From JALOLG01 sp963722415 (GTDB taxonomy: Bacteria > Actinomycetota > Acidimicrobiia > Acidimicrobiales > Ilumatobacteraceae), in assembly GCA_963722415.1 (NCBI GenBank), contig CAVRNI010000057.1:1-64000 (forward strand): a stretch of 64,000 nucleotides of DNA. The letters run 5' to 3'. The position numbers and the translations under genes are program-made. Below, piece after piece: positions 47,094-57,353 of this stretch. Positions within the stretch are counted from its first letter, which is position 1, and each line of letters begins with the position of its first letter. The notes below the pieces were generated by a model. The model was not told where the DNA came from. It saw only the letters and a list, made by a program, of their open reading frames with translations, and did no database searches.

Positions 47094-48137
47094 TCAGTCG
47101 ATGAGCGCCCGCAGCTGCTCGATGACGCGGACCGGGTCGCCGACCGCGTTGACCTGCAGGGTCGTCACGCCCGCCTCCTTGTAGGCGGCGAGGCGTTCGC
47201 GGACGTAGCCGGGCGGCCCGACGAGGTTCGTCTTTTCGAGCAGCTCGGCCGGCAGGGCCTTGGCCGCTTCTTCCTTCTTGCCGTCGAGGTACAGGTCCTG
47301 AACCTCGATCGCCTCGTCGACGTAGCCGTACTTCTGGCAGATCGTGTTGTAGAAGTTCTTGTCGCGCGCACCCATCCCGCCGAAGTACAGCGCCATCGTC
47401 GGCCGGGCCTGGTCGAGCACCCGCGTCTGGGCCTCGCCCGTCAGCTCGTCGCCGATGGCGACCATCCCGCCGGCCGAGATCTGCAACTGACCGAGCGACG
47501 GGTCACGCTTGGCGAGCCCGGCCTTGATCTCGTCGCCCCACACGTCGTGGTACTTCTCGGGATCGAAGAACACGGGCAACCAGCCGTCGGCGTACTGCGC
47601 GGTGCTGGTGACACTGAGGCCCATCAGGCTCGCCCAGTAGATCGGGATGGTGTCGCGCACGGGGTGGTTGATGAGCTTCAACGGTTTGCCGAGCCCGGTG
47701 CCCTCTCCCTCGGGCAGCGGGATCGTCACCGTGGCGCCGTCGTACTCGACGCGTTCCCGGCGCAACGTCATCCGCACCACGTTGATGTAGTCGCGCATGC
47801 GCGGCATCGGCTTGTCGTACGGCACACCGTGGAAGCCCTCGATCACCTGCGGGCCCGATGCTCCCAGACCGAGGATGAATCGTCCGCCGCTCACGTAGTC
47901 ACAGCCGGCAGCGGTCTGAGCGATGCAGGTGGCCGTCCGCGAGTACACGTTGACGATGCCGGTGCCGATCTCGACCCGCTCGGTCTTGGCGGCGAGGTAC
48001 CCGATCTGGCTGATCGCGTCGAAGCTGTACGCCTCTGGGACCCAGATGACGTCGAGCCCGGCTGCTTCGAGATCGGCCACACGCTGCACACCGGCGTGGA
48101 AGTCGCCCGAGTAGTTGATCATCATCGACAGCTTCAT
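47094..48137 (-). CDS. LLM-class F420-dependent oxidoreductase
   Basis: A 347-residue luciferase-like TIM barrel. The start at 48137 gives MKLSMMINYSGDFHAGVQRVADLEAAGLDVIWVPEAYSFD; further motifs are GTGIVNVYSRTA, GRFILGLGASGPQVIEGFHG and the C-terminal EEAAKALPAELLEKTNLVGPP. This is the arrangement of actinobacterial F420-dependent enzymes (Mer/TIGR03559-like). F420-dependent chemistry is typical for actinobacteria. It stands alone, divergent from the first SGNH gene. Confidence 0.88.
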   Translation of the reverse strand: MKLSMMINYSGDFHAGVQRVADLEAAGLDVIWVPEAYSFDAISQIGYLAAKTERVEIGTGIVNVYSRTATCIAQTAAGCDYVSGGRFILGLGASGPQVIEGFHGVPYDKPMPRMRDYINVVRMTLRRERVEYDGATVTIPLPEGEGTGLGKPLKLINHPVRDTIPIYWASLMGLSVTSTAQYADGWLPVFFDPEKYHDVWGDEIKAGLAKRDPSLGQLQISAGGMVAIGDELTGEAQTRVLDQARPTMALYFGGMGARDKNFYNTICQKYGYVDEAIEVQDLYLDGKKEEAAKALPAELLEKTNLVGPPGYVRERLAAYKEAGVTTLQVNAVGDPVRVIEQLRALID

Positions 48138-48235
48138 CGCACGTGACCTTACGTCGGCCTGCGCTGGTCGCCTAGACCCCGGTGCCGAGACGTCCGGGGA
48201 CTCCCGACGTGCGACGGCTCGAATCGTCTGGTTGC

Positions 48236-50197
48236 ATGTTGGCCGTGCCCCCACACAGAACCAGCTCTCGTCGCGCGGCCCGTTCCCGGGTCGTGTCGAC
48301 CGTTGTCATCGTCGCCGCCCTCTCCTCGGCGGTCGTCGGCGGTCACGCTTCGCCGGCGTCGGCGGCGCCGGTGTCATCGGCGGCGACAGCCACGAGCTCG
48401 TACGCATCGACCGGCTCATTCCGCCTCGCCGACACGCGGCTTGCCACGTGCGGCTGCACGATGCCGGACGCAACGACGATGCGGGTCGACGTCGCCGGGC
48501 GCTTTGGCATCGCCGACGACATCACCGCCGCCGTCGTCACCGTGACGGCGACGAACATCACCGCCGATTCGTTCCTGACCGCGTACCCGGCCGGTCAAGC
48601 GGTTCCGAACACGTCGATCGTCAACCCACGGCGCAACCACGACGTCGGCAACACGGCCATCGTTCCGGTCGGTGTCGACGGCGCGATCGACATTCGAAGC
48701 ACCATCGCGATCGGCACCGCGGTCGACGTCGTCGTCGATGTCACCGGGTTCTTCGTCCCGGCCGGCTCGGCGACGGCGGGACGCTTCGTGCCCGCCGCGC
48801 CCGAGCGGATCCTCGACACCCGACAGCCCGGGTCGCCGACGGGTCGGCTCGCACCCGGCGGCAGTGTGGTGGTGCCCCGACCCGCCGGCGTCGCCGCCGA
48901 CGCCATCGGGCTCGTCCTCAACGTCACCAGCGTCGAGGCGACCGAAGACGGCTTCTTGAACATCAGCCCGACCAACGGAGCCGTCACCGCGACGTCGTTC
49001 ATGAACCCCGACGGCAGCGGCGATCCGCTCGCCGCGTTCGTGATCGCGCCCCTCACCGCCGACGGCCTGACGATTCGGGCGACCACGGGTGGTCACGTCA
49101 TCGTCGACCTGATCGGGTGGTTCACCGGTCCATCAGCCACGTCGAGCTCCGATGGCCTCTTCGTCCCGACCACCCCGACCCGCCGGCTCGACACCCGGGA
49201 CGACCCGAGGAACGTCGGCCCGGTCGGTGCGATCGAGGTCGCGGCGTCGAGTCTGGCACCGGCCGGCGCCGCCGCCGTGGCGACCAACGTGACGCTCGAC
49301 CGCACCAATGACGCCGGCTTCGTCACGGCCTACCCCGCGGGCACGCCACTACCCGACGTGTCGGCCGTGAACGCGACACGACCGGGCGACACCATCGCCA
49401 ACGCGGCGATCACGCGGCTGTCGACGCGTGGCACGGCGTACTTCTCGGACCGCGGGACCGACGTCATCGTCGACGTCACCGGGTACTTCACGGGATCGCC
49501 GGTGGCTGCCACGCTGCCGGTCCCGCCGCTCAACAACGGCCTGTCCCGTGTGCTGCTGGTCGGCGACTCCACGTTGCTCGCCGTCGGGAGCTACCACACC
49601 CTGCACGCCCTCCAGGGCTTCGACTCGGTCTACGAGGCGGCATCGTGTCGCACGCTCGGCGTGCCGTCGTGTGGCCAGAACCCGGTGCCGAACTCGGTCG
49701 CGACGATCAACGCCGTCAACGGACGCGTCGACGCGGTCGTCATCATGGCGGGCTACGACGAGTGGTGGACGACGTTCCCGGACAGCTTCGAAGCCGTCAA
49801 CGACGCCGCCCGCGCCAAGGGCGCCCGTCGCATCATCTGGCTCAGCTACCGCGAAGGGGTCGGATACAAGATGCCCGGCGGCGTCAGCGCCAACGAGGCG
49901 TTCGTGAAGAACAACCAGACCCTGCGCGACAAGATCGCGTCCGGCGCCAACCCCGACGTGGTGCTCGCCGACTGGTACGCCTACACCTCGGCCACCCCGA
50001 CGTGGCTCAGCCCGGACGGCATCCACCTCACGCCCACGGGCGCGTACGGCGTCGCCGACTACATCTCGCGCACCATCGCCCACATCGAGGGCCGGCCGTG
50101 CCCGCAGCCATGGATCGACGGTGGCCCGGTCGACGCTCCCTGTCCCGACCCTGACGTCCATGGTCCACCGGCCAACGTCGTGTCCTTGTACACGTGA
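48236..50197 (+). CDS. Secreted SGNH-like protein with three LDTR/GYF modules, paralogue 1
   Basis: About 653 residues from ATG at 48236. A signal peptide ends near ASPASAAP. Three beta modules of about 120 residues follow (FRLADTR, ERILDTR, TRRLDTR at their starts; GFF, GWF, GYF at their ends), the same family as the RCC1 protein tail. Module 1 carries a CGC motif (TCGCTM). From about residue 430 an SGNH-like fold has block I VLLVGDSTLL and the catalytic pair in PDGIHLTPTGAYG. Block III reads IMAGYDEWW where the usual GxND would supply an oxyanion Asn; it is Tyr here. Probably a cell-surface esterase or acyltransferase; a changed chemistry is possible. Confidence 0.85.
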   Translation: MLAVPPHRTSSRRAARSRVVSTVVIVAALSSAVVGGHASPASAAPVSSAATATSSYASTGSFRLADTRLATCGCTMPDATTMRVDVAGRFGIADDITAAVVTVTATNITADSFLTAYPAGQAVPNTSIVNPRRNHDVGNTAIVPVGVDGAIDIRSTIAIGTAVDVVVDVTGFFVPAGSATAGRFVPAAPERILDTRQPGSPTGRLAPGGSVVVPRPAGVAADAIGLVLNVTSVEATEDGFLNISPTNGAVTATSFMNPDGSGDPLAAFVIAPLTADGLTIRATTGGHVIVDLIGWFTGPSATSSSDGLFVPTTPTRRLDTRDDPRNVGPVGAIEVAASSLAPAGAAAVATNVTLDRTNDAGFVTAYPAGTPLPDVSAVNATRPGDTIANAAITRLSTRGTAYFSDRGTDVIVDVTGYFTGSPVAATLPVPPLNNGLSRVLLVGDSTLLAVGSYHTLHALQGFDSVYEAASCRTLGVPSCGQNPVPNSVATINAVNGRVDAVVIMAGYDEWWTTFPDSFEAVNDAARAKGARRIIWLSYREGVGYKMPGGVSANEAFVKNNQTLRDKIASGANPDVVLADWYAYTSATPTWLSPDGIHLTPTGAYGVADYISRTIAHIEGRPCPQPWIDGGPVDAPCPDPDVHGPPANVVSLYT

Positions 50198-50221
50198 CGC
50201 CGGCGTTCGACGCGGCCGGGC

Positions 50222-51028
50222 TCACCCGTTGAGATTCCCCGATCGGAACCCCTCGAGGTCGAGCGTCACGTACCGGTAGCCGGCCGACTTCACGGCATCG
50301 ACGATCGCGACTCGCTGGTCGACCGCCTTGGCCAACACGTCCGCGTCGAGCTCGATGCGGGCGGTGTCGCCGTAGTGGCGAACCCTGACCTGCGCGAACC
50401 CCAGGCGGTGCAACGCAGCCTCCGCCCGATCGACCCGACCGAGGATGTCGACCGACACTTCGGTGCCGTACGGGATCCGGCTGGCGAGGCACGCCGCGGC
50501 CGGTTTGTCCCACGTCCGCAACCCCATCCGCCGCGACGCCTCGCGGACGTCGGACTTCGTGAACCCGGCCACGACCAGCGGGAACTCCGCGCCGGCGATC
50601 TGGGCTGCCTGCTGCCCGGGACGATGGTCGCCGAGGTCGTCGACGTTGACGCCGAGCACGACCGTCGCGTTCGACTCCGCCGCGATCGGGCCGACGACGT
50701 CCATCAGCTCCGCCTTGCAGTGGAAGCAGCGGTCGGTGTCGTTCACCCGATACGCCGCCCGCTCCATCTCGTGGGTCACGACCGGCGTCCACGCGAGACC
50801 CCATTCCGAGGCGAGCGCCCGGCAATCGGACTCCTCGTCTCCAGCGAGCGACGGCGACACCGCAGTCACGGCGTGCGCCCGGTCGGCGCCCAACGTGCGA
50901 TGCGCGACGGCCGCGAGGAACGCCGAGTCGGCGCCGCCACTGAAGGCGACGACGACGTTGCCCAAGCGGCGCAGCTCGTGCTCGAGGTCGGCGACCCGCG
51001 AGTCGAGGCGTCCGGTGTTCGCGTGCAC
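50222..51028 (-). CDS. larE: LarE-type ATP-dependent sacrificial sulfur transferase
   Basis: A 268-residue PP-loop enzyme that donates sulfur from its own cysteine (or a cluster) to build the nickel-pincer nucleotide cofactor of lactate racemase-type enzymes. The GTG at 51028 is chosen because the fold starts soon after. The PP-loop is VVAFSGGADSAFLA near residue 26, followed by the conserved DRCFHCKAELMD and the KPAAACLASRIPYGT motif with the candidate sacrificial Cys. larB, larC and larA are not in the window. It sits between the two SGNH paralogues on the opposite strand. Confidence 0.9.
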   Translation of the reverse strand: MHANTGRLDSRVADLEHELRRLGNVVVAFSGGADSAFLAAVAHRTLGADRAHAVTAVSPSLAGDEESDCRALASEWGLAWTPVVTHEMERAAYRVNDTDRCFHCKAELMDVVGPIAAESNATVVLGVNVDDLGDHRPGQQAAQIAGAEFPLVVAGFTKSDVREASRRMGLRTWDKPAAACLASRIPYGTEVSVDILGRVDRAEAALHRLGFAQVRVRHYGDTARIELDADVLAKAVDQRVAIVDAVKSAGYRYVTLDLEGFRSGNLNG

Positions 51029-51158
51029 GAGTCGAGTGTGCCACGACGAACGCGCCGCCGGTCGCATCGCGACTCGCAGGGCAGCCGGACGACCACCCGA
51101 CGAGTGCTTTTCGGGAGCTGAGCACTATCGTCGGCCCGGGCAAGAGGAGGAATGCGGC

Positions 51159-53118
51159 GTGTCGCACCACGAGCCGGCACCCATCCCGACAGCGAACGAC
51201 CGCAGGCACAGAACTCGATCCCACGTGGCCCACGCCGTCACGTTCGCGTCGATCGTGCTCGCGTCGCTCGCTCCAGGGCTGCTCACGAGCCAACCCGCGA
51301 GTGCGGCTCCGGGTACCAGCGCGTTCGTCGCCGTCGGGCCCCATCGACTGACGGACACGCGATCCGAACCGTGCGGATGCGTGCGGGTCGACGAGTTCAC
51401 GCTCCGCGTGACCGTCGCCGGGCGGTTCGGCATCCCCGGCACCATCACCGCCGCGGCCGTCACGATCACGACAACGAACGTCGCCGCCGACGGGTTCATC
51501 ACCGCCTACCCGGCCGGCAAGCCCGTGCCGACCACGTCGGTCGTGAACCCGCGAGCCGGCTTCGATCTCGCCAACTCGGCGATCGTCACCGTCGGCGACG
51601 GCGGCGCGATCGACCTGCGGAGCACGCTGCGGGTCGACACCGCGGTCGATCTGATCGTCGACGTCACGGGCGTGTTCGTGCCCGACGACAGCTCCCGCGC
51701 CGGAAGGTTCGTGCCGGTCGCGCCCACCCGCATCTCGGATTCGCGTACGCCGGGAGCGCCCGCCACCGGCGTCGCGCCCGGAACCAGCATCAGCCTTCCG
51801 CTACCGGCGGGTGTGGCAGCGGATGCGACGGCGATCGCGATCAACGTCACGACCGTCGGTGGCAGGCGCACCGGGTTCCTCAGCGTGCGACCGGCCGGCC
51901 TGGAATCGACGACGACGTCGTTCATGAACCCGGACGGGAGCGGACACGCCCGCGCCGCGGCCGTGATCGTCCCCGTGTCGCCCGCCGGCTTCGTCATCAC
52001 CACCACCGCGGGCGGACACGTGATCGTCGACCTCGTCGGATGGTTCACCGGTCCTTCCGCCAACGACTCCGCCACCGGGCTGTTCGTGGCGACCGGCCCG
52101 ACGCGACTCGTCGACTCGCGATCCGACGCGCCACGCCTGTGGCCGAACGGAACACGCGAGCTGGCGATCTCCTACCCGGCGGCTGCCATCGCCACCAACG
52201 TGACGATCGATCGGACCGACGACAGCGGGTTCGTCACCGCCTACCCCGCCGGAACGCCGTTGCCCACCGCTTCGACCATCAACGCGTTCGGCGTCAACGA
52301 CACGATCGCCAACTTCGCGATCACCCCGGTCTCGAATCGCGGCAGCGCGTACTTCTCCGATCGCGGCACCGACCTGATCGTCGACGTCACCGGCTACTTC
52401 ACCGGCTCACCGATGACGGCGACGCTGCCGGTTCCGCCGAACGTGCAACCGCCGGCGCGCGCCCTGCTCGTCGGTGACTCGACGCTTGCCGGTGTCCGCT
52501 GGTACGGCACCACCGAAGCGTTGCTCGGCTACCCGTACGTCCTCACCGCCGAATCGTGTCGCCGGCTCGCGACCGCGTCGTGCCGCGGGCGCGAGGGCTA
52601 CACGCCGACCAACGCCGTCACCGCGATCCGCAACGCCAGCGGCACGTTCGGAACGGTCGTGATCATGGCCGGATACGACGACTGGTGGACGGTGTTCTCG
52701 AGCAGCTTCGACCAGGTCGTCGCCGCGGCCCGCGCCAAGGGCGCACGGAAGATCGTGTGGCTCACCTTCCGCGAGGGCGTCGGATACGTCAATCCGAGTG
52801 GCGCCAGCGCCAACGAGGCGTTCGTGAAGAACAACGAGATCTTGCACGCGAAGGTCGAATCGGGCCAGTTCCCCGACGTCGTCCTCGCCGATTGGAAGTC
52901 ATACACCGCCGACCACGCCTGGCTGGCTGGCGAGCGACGGCATCCATCTCACGCTGGCCGGCTCCTTCGGCGCGGCCGACTACATCTCGCGCTGGCTTGC
53001 CCACCTCGAGAACCGGGCGTGTCCCATGCCATGGGTGGTCGGCGCCGCGGTCGACGTCCCGTGTCCGAATCCCGACGTCCACGGCCCCGTCGCTGACATC
53101 CTGTCGCTCTACAACTGA
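51159..53118 (+). CDS. Secreted SGNH-like protein with three LDTR/GYF modules, paralogue 2, one frameshift
   Basis: A GTG at 51159 follows GAGGAGG by 8 bases. A signal peptide (FASIVLASLAPGLLTSQPASAAP) and three modules parallel paralogue 1, including PCGCVR in module 1. The SGNH part starts with ALLVGDSTLAG, has IMAGYDDWW and ends with the DGIHLTLAG pair. Near 52920–52932 a 4-base duplication (GGCTGGCTGG) shifts the frame; undoing it gives HAWLASDGIHL and a C-terminus matching paralogue 1, ending ILSLYN at 53118. As sequenced the frame ends at 53096 with an unrelated tail. About 650 residues when repaired. Tandem duplicates of this kind are probably cell-envelope modifiers. Confidence 0.85.
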
Positions 53119-53238
53119 GCTGGATCGGCTGCACGCCTGCGCCGCAAGTGTCCAACGTCTCGCCGCTCGAGCCGGCGACCAAACGTGCCGCGCTTCGGCG
53201 TGGGGTGAGCCGGCTCAATCGTGAGAGGATCGGCGCTC

Positions 53239-55344
53239 GTGAGCATGCCGGCGTGGTGGGAGCAGCGTCGCTACGGCATGTTCGTCCACGCCAACCTGGC
53301 GACCGTGCCGGCCTGGTCGCCGGTCGGGCAGTACGCCGACTGGTACCGCAGCCACCTCGGCGATCCGGTGCCAGATGTGATCCTGCACCCGACGCCGTTG
53401 GTCGAGGTGCTCGCCCATCACCGCGACCGCTGGGCGCACGTCGAACGGTTCGACGACTTCTGGCCGCTGCTCTCGTTCGAGCGCTTCGAACCGGACGCCT
53501 GGACCGAGCTCGCTCGCACTGCCGGCATGGGCTACTCGGTCCTCGTCGCCAAGCACCACGACGGATTGTGCTGGTGGGACGCCCCGGGCACCGATCGCAC
53601 CGTGCTGCACGACGGGCCGGGCCGCAACGTGCTCGCCGAGTACGCGGCGGCCTGCGAACGATCCGGGCTCGTGTTCGGCACGTACTACTCCCTGCTCGAC
53701 TGGGGCGACCAGCGCTACCCGAGCGACGAGTACGTCGACCAGGTGCTGCATCCCCATGTGCTCGATCTCGTCGAACGCTTCGGGTCGAAGTACCTGTGGG
53801 GTGATGGCCACTGGGGACACGGCCCGGAGCACTGGCGCAGCCAGGGGCTGATCGACGCCGCGCGCGACCGCGACCCGGAGATCATCGTCAACGATCGATG
53901 GTGGCTCGACCGTCCGGACGTCGAGGTGTACGAGTACCAGACGCCCGACGGCATCGTCGACCGACCGTGGGAGCTGTGTCGAGGCATCGCCTACAGCTTC
54001 TGCCACAACCGTGCCGAACGCGCCGAGCACCACATGACCGGCTCCGAGATCGTGGCGCTCCTGACCGAGGTCGTGGCCAAGGGCGGCAACCTGCTGCTCA
54101 ACGTCGGCCCCGCCGCCGACGGCACGATCCCCGAGCTCCAGGCGGCACCGTTGCGCGACGCCGGCACGTGGATCGCGGCGCACGACGACGTCATCAACAA
54201 CTCTCGGCCGTGGACGGTGTGGGGTGACCAGCACACCCGGTACACGATGACGGGCGATCGCCTCAACGTCATCGACCTGTCCGGTGCGCGGACGTTCGAG
54301 GCGCTCGGCCGGGGAGCCGGTCGGATCCGCAGCATCGAGGCGTCCAACGGCGCCGCCATCGAGTGGGAACAGCTCGACGACCGTCTCCAGGTTCGCCACC
54401 TCGACCGTTCACCCGTCGACGGCCCAGCCGTCTATCACGTCGAGCTCGACGCACCTCCGGACGCACCGATCGAGTTGTTCTCGTCGCCGGTCGACGTGCC
54501 GATCGAGTTGGCGCCGCTGCTCGCCGGCGTCGTGTCGGGGTCGATCGTGCAACTCGGCGACGGCACCTACCTCGGCCCGGTACGGGTGCCGGCGGGAGTG
54601 ACCCTCCGCGGGCTCGGCCCCGACCGCACGGTCATCGACGGCCGCGAGAGCACCGCCGTCGTGCTGGCGGGCGGCGCCCGGCTCGAACACGTCACCGCGC
54701 GCGGCGGTGGACCGCGGATCGCCTGGTTCCCGCGGCCGACCGTCGTCGTCGCCGAGCCGCACACCCTCGTGCTCGGCTGCCACGTCGACGGCCACATCGT
54801 CGTGCGCGCCGACGATTCCCGGGTCCGCGCCTGCTCCGCATCCGGCGTCGTGGCGAGCGGCGTCGAACGCCTCGTCGTGTCACGCAGCCGCTTCGCGGGG
54901 ATGCGATGGGACGTCGGCGTCGAGATCACCGGTGGGGCCGGCCACATCGTCGAGAGCTGCGAGTTCCACCACCATCTGTGCGCGATCCGGATCAGTGACA
55001 CGGTCGGCACGACCGTGCGCGGGAACACCGTCGTCGCCCGCTGGTGGGGTGTCCATCTGGTGCGGACCGAGGCGGCCAATGTGGTCGGCAATGCGTTCGC
55101 GCACACGATGCGGGCCGTCGATGTCGACGCGGGAGCGCATGCGCAGGTGACCGGCAACGCGGTGCGTGACGGGGACAGCGGGTGCATCGCCGAGCAGGGC
55201 GCATCGGGCATCGATGTCAGTGGGAACCGCTGGGAACGTTGCCGGATCGGGCTGCTCGGTTGGGGCGTGCACGGGCTCCACCACCGCGACAACGACCTGA
55301 TCGACCTGCACGACCCCGAACACGCGGTGGTCGTCGGTCCGTGA
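53239..55344 (+). CDS. GH29 alpha-L-fucosidase-like enzyme fused to a right-handed beta-helix
   Basis: About 701 residues from GTG at 53239 (an in-frame GTG at 53221 is possible). Residues about 1–320 are a GH29 TIM barrel: AWWEQRRYGMFVHANLATVPAWSP at the start, VLVAKHHDGLCWWD near residue 105, the nucleophile region KYLWGDGHWG near residue 190, and LLLNVGPAADGTIP. A small beta domain follows. Residues about 450–700 are parallel beta-helix coils with repeated patterns such as GTTVRGNTVVA, ANVVGNAFA, DVSGNRW, as in PbH1 or pectate-lyase-like carbohydrate binders. No signal peptide is visible. Fucosidase activity is inferred from family. Confidence 0.85.
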   Translation: MSMPAWWEQRRYGMFVHANLATVPAWSPVGQYADWYRSHLGDPVPDVILHPTPLVEVLAHHRDRWAHVERFDDFWPLLSFERFEPDAWTELARTAGMGYSVLVAKHHDGLCWWDAPGTDRTVLHDGPGRNVLAEYAAACERSGLVFGTYYSLLDWGDQRYPSDEYVDQVLHPHVLDLVERFGSKYLWGDGHWGHGPEHWRSQGLIDAARDRDPEIIVNDRWWLDRPDVEVYEYQTPDGIVDRPWELCRGIAYSFCHNRAERAEHHMTGSEIVALLTEVVAKGGNLLLNVGPAADGTIPELQAAPLRDAGTWIAAHDDVINNSRPWTVWGDQHTRYTMTGDRLNVIDLSGARTFEALGRGAGRIRSIEASNGAAIEWEQLDDRLQVRHLDRSPVDGPAVYHVELDAPPDAPIELFSSPVDVPIELAPLLAGVVSGSIVQLGDGTYLGPVRVPAGVTLRGLGPDRTVIDGRESTAVVLAGGARLEHVTARGGGPRIAWFPRPTVVVAEPHTLVLGCHVDGHIVVRADDSRVRACSASGVVASGVERLVVSRSRFAGMRWDVGVEITGGAGHIVESCEFHHHLCAIRISDTVGTTVRGNTVVARWWGVHLVRTEAANVVGNAFAHTMRAVDVDAGAHAQVTGNAVRDGDSGCIAEQGASGIDVSGNRWERCRIGLLGWGVHGLHHRDNDLIDLHDPEHAVVVGP

Positions 55345-55359
55345 GGCGGGTCGGCGGGC

Positions 55360-57208
55360 TCAGCCCGTCGGCACCGGCGCCGCGGCCGACGAAGATCGCC
55401 GTGCCGCGCGGACCCGGTCGAGCGGGTCGAGCTCGACCTTGCGCAAGCGGATGTGCTTGGGCGTCACCTCGATGCACTCGTCACCGGCGATGTACTCGAG
55501 CGCATGCTCGAGCGACAGGACGCGGTGCGGGGTGAGGTTCACGGTGTTGTCGGACGACGAAGCGCGCATGTTCGTGAGCTTCTTCTCACGGCAGATGTTG
55601 ACGTCCATGTCGCCGGCGCGCGAGTTCTCGCCGACGATCATCCCGCAGTACACGTCGGTGCCTGGTCCGACCATCATCGTCGAGCGGTCCTGCAGGTTGA
55701 CCATCGCATAGGTGGTGGTGGGGCCCGAACGATCGGCGACGAGCGAACCGGTCGCGCGGGCACGGATCTCGCCGGCCCACGGCTCGTATCCGTCGAAGAT
55801 GTGGCTGAGCACACCCGTCCCGCGGGTCTCGGTGAGGAACTCGGTGCGGAACCCGATCAGGCCACGCGCCGGGACGAGATAGTCGAGCCGGACCCATCCG
55901 TGGCCGTGGTTGACCATGTCCTGCATCCGGGCCTTGCGGGTGGCCAGCAGTTGGGTGACCACTCCGAGGTGCTCCTCGGGCACGTCGATCGTCACCCGCT
56001 CGACCGGCTCGCAGACCGTGCCGTCGATCTCGCGCGTCACGACCTCGGGCTTGCCGACCGTGAGCTCGAACCCCTCGCGGCGCATCGTCTCGACGAGCAC
56101 TGCCAGTTGCAGCTCGCCACGCGCCTGGACCTCCCACGCGTCGGGGCGATCGGTCGGCGACATCCGGATGCTGACGTTGCCGACCAGCTCGGCTTCGAGG
56201 CGGTTCTTCACTTGGCGGGCGGTGAGCTTCGATCCGTCGCGGCCGGCGAGGGGCGACGTGTTGATGCCGATCGTCATCGACAACGCCGGTTCGTCGACGG
56301 TGATGACGGGCAGCGGACGCGGATCGTCGGCGTCGGCGAGCGTCTCGCCGATCGTGATGTCCTCGAAGCCGGCGACGGCGACGAGGTCGCCCTGCCGCGG
56401 CTTCCTCGACCGGGACGCGCTCGAGGTGCTTGGTGAGGAACAGCTCGGCGACCTTGGCGCGCTGGATCGTGCCGTCGGCGCGACACCACGCGACCTGCTG
56501 ACCCTTGCGGATCGTGCCCTCGAACACCCGGCACAACGCCAGCCGTCCGACGTACGGGTTGGCGTCGAGGTTCGTCACCCACGCCTGCAGCGGGTGGCCC
56601 TCGGTGTACTCGGGCGCCGGGATGTGCTCGATGATGACATCGCACAGCGGGGCGAGGTCGGGGCCGGGATTGGCGAGATCGAGCGTCGCCGAACCGTCGC
56701 GCCCCGAGCAGTAGACGACCGGGAAGTCGAGCTGGTGGTCCTTGGCGTCGAGGTCCATGAACAGCTCGTACACCTCGTCGAGGACGGCTGCGATACGGGC
56801 GTCGGGCCGGTCGATCTTGTTGATCACGACGATCACGGGCAGGTCGTCGGCGAGCGCCTTGCGGAGCACGAAGCGCGTCTGCGGCAGCGGCCCCTCCGAG
56901 GCGTCGACGAGCAGCATCACACCGTCGACCATCGTCAGCGCCCGCTCGACCTCGCCGCCGAAGTCGGCGTGGCCGGGCGTGTCGACGATGTTGAGCGTGA
57001 TCCCGTCCCAGACCACCGACATGTTCTTGGCCAGGATCGTGATGCCCTTTTCCTTCTCGAGATCGGTCGAGTCCATCACCCGGTCGGTGAGCGCCTCGTG
57101 GACCCCGAACGCCCCCGACTGACGCAGCAGCGCGTCGACCAGGGTCGTCTTGCCGTGGTCGACGTGGGCGATGATCGCCAGGTTGCGGAGGTCGGAACGC
57201 GTGGACAT
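55360..57208 (-). CDS. typA: Ribosome-associated GTPase TypA/BipA, one frameshift
   Basis: A translational GTPase of EF-G type acting in ribosome assembly and stress growth. The ATG at 57208 gives MSTRSDLRNLAIIAHVDHGKTTLVDALL (G1 in HVDHGKTT), DTPGHADFGGEVER (G3) and VINKIDRPDAR (G4). At 56390–56392 one extra C in a CCC run breaks the frame; undoing it continues GDLVAVAGFEDITIGETLADA. The other half (SMTIGINTSPLAGRDGSKLTAR) covers domains III, V and the TypA-specific C-terminal domain to 55360. Repaired length is about 615 residues, normal for TypA. Confidence 0.92.
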
Positions 57209-57278
57209 GACCCGAATGACGCTAACGCGCCGATCGTGAATTCCCGCACGATCCCCCGCGCACAGCGGCGCGCCAATC

Positions 57279-57330
57279 CGGACAGAACGATTTGTCGCAC
57301 CGACGTCGGTGCACCAAATCGGACTGTCCG
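57279..57330. repeat. 52-bp palindromic element, copy B of family 2
   Basis: Arms CGGACAG and CTGTCCG flank a perfect 16-bp core GCACCGACGTCGGTGC at 57297–57312. It aligns end to end with the reverse complement of copy A at 21433–21484, with the same length and with identity highest in arms and core. It lies between the GH13 stop and the typA start region. Confidence 0.85.
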
Positions 57331-57353
57331 AATCTCGACACGGGGGACGCGGG

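Noticed and set aside
57076..57353. C-terminal extension of the GH13 glucosidase into typA
   Set aside because: It crosses a palindromic repeat and has no homology-like content; one extra G at 57360–57362 explains the missing stop.
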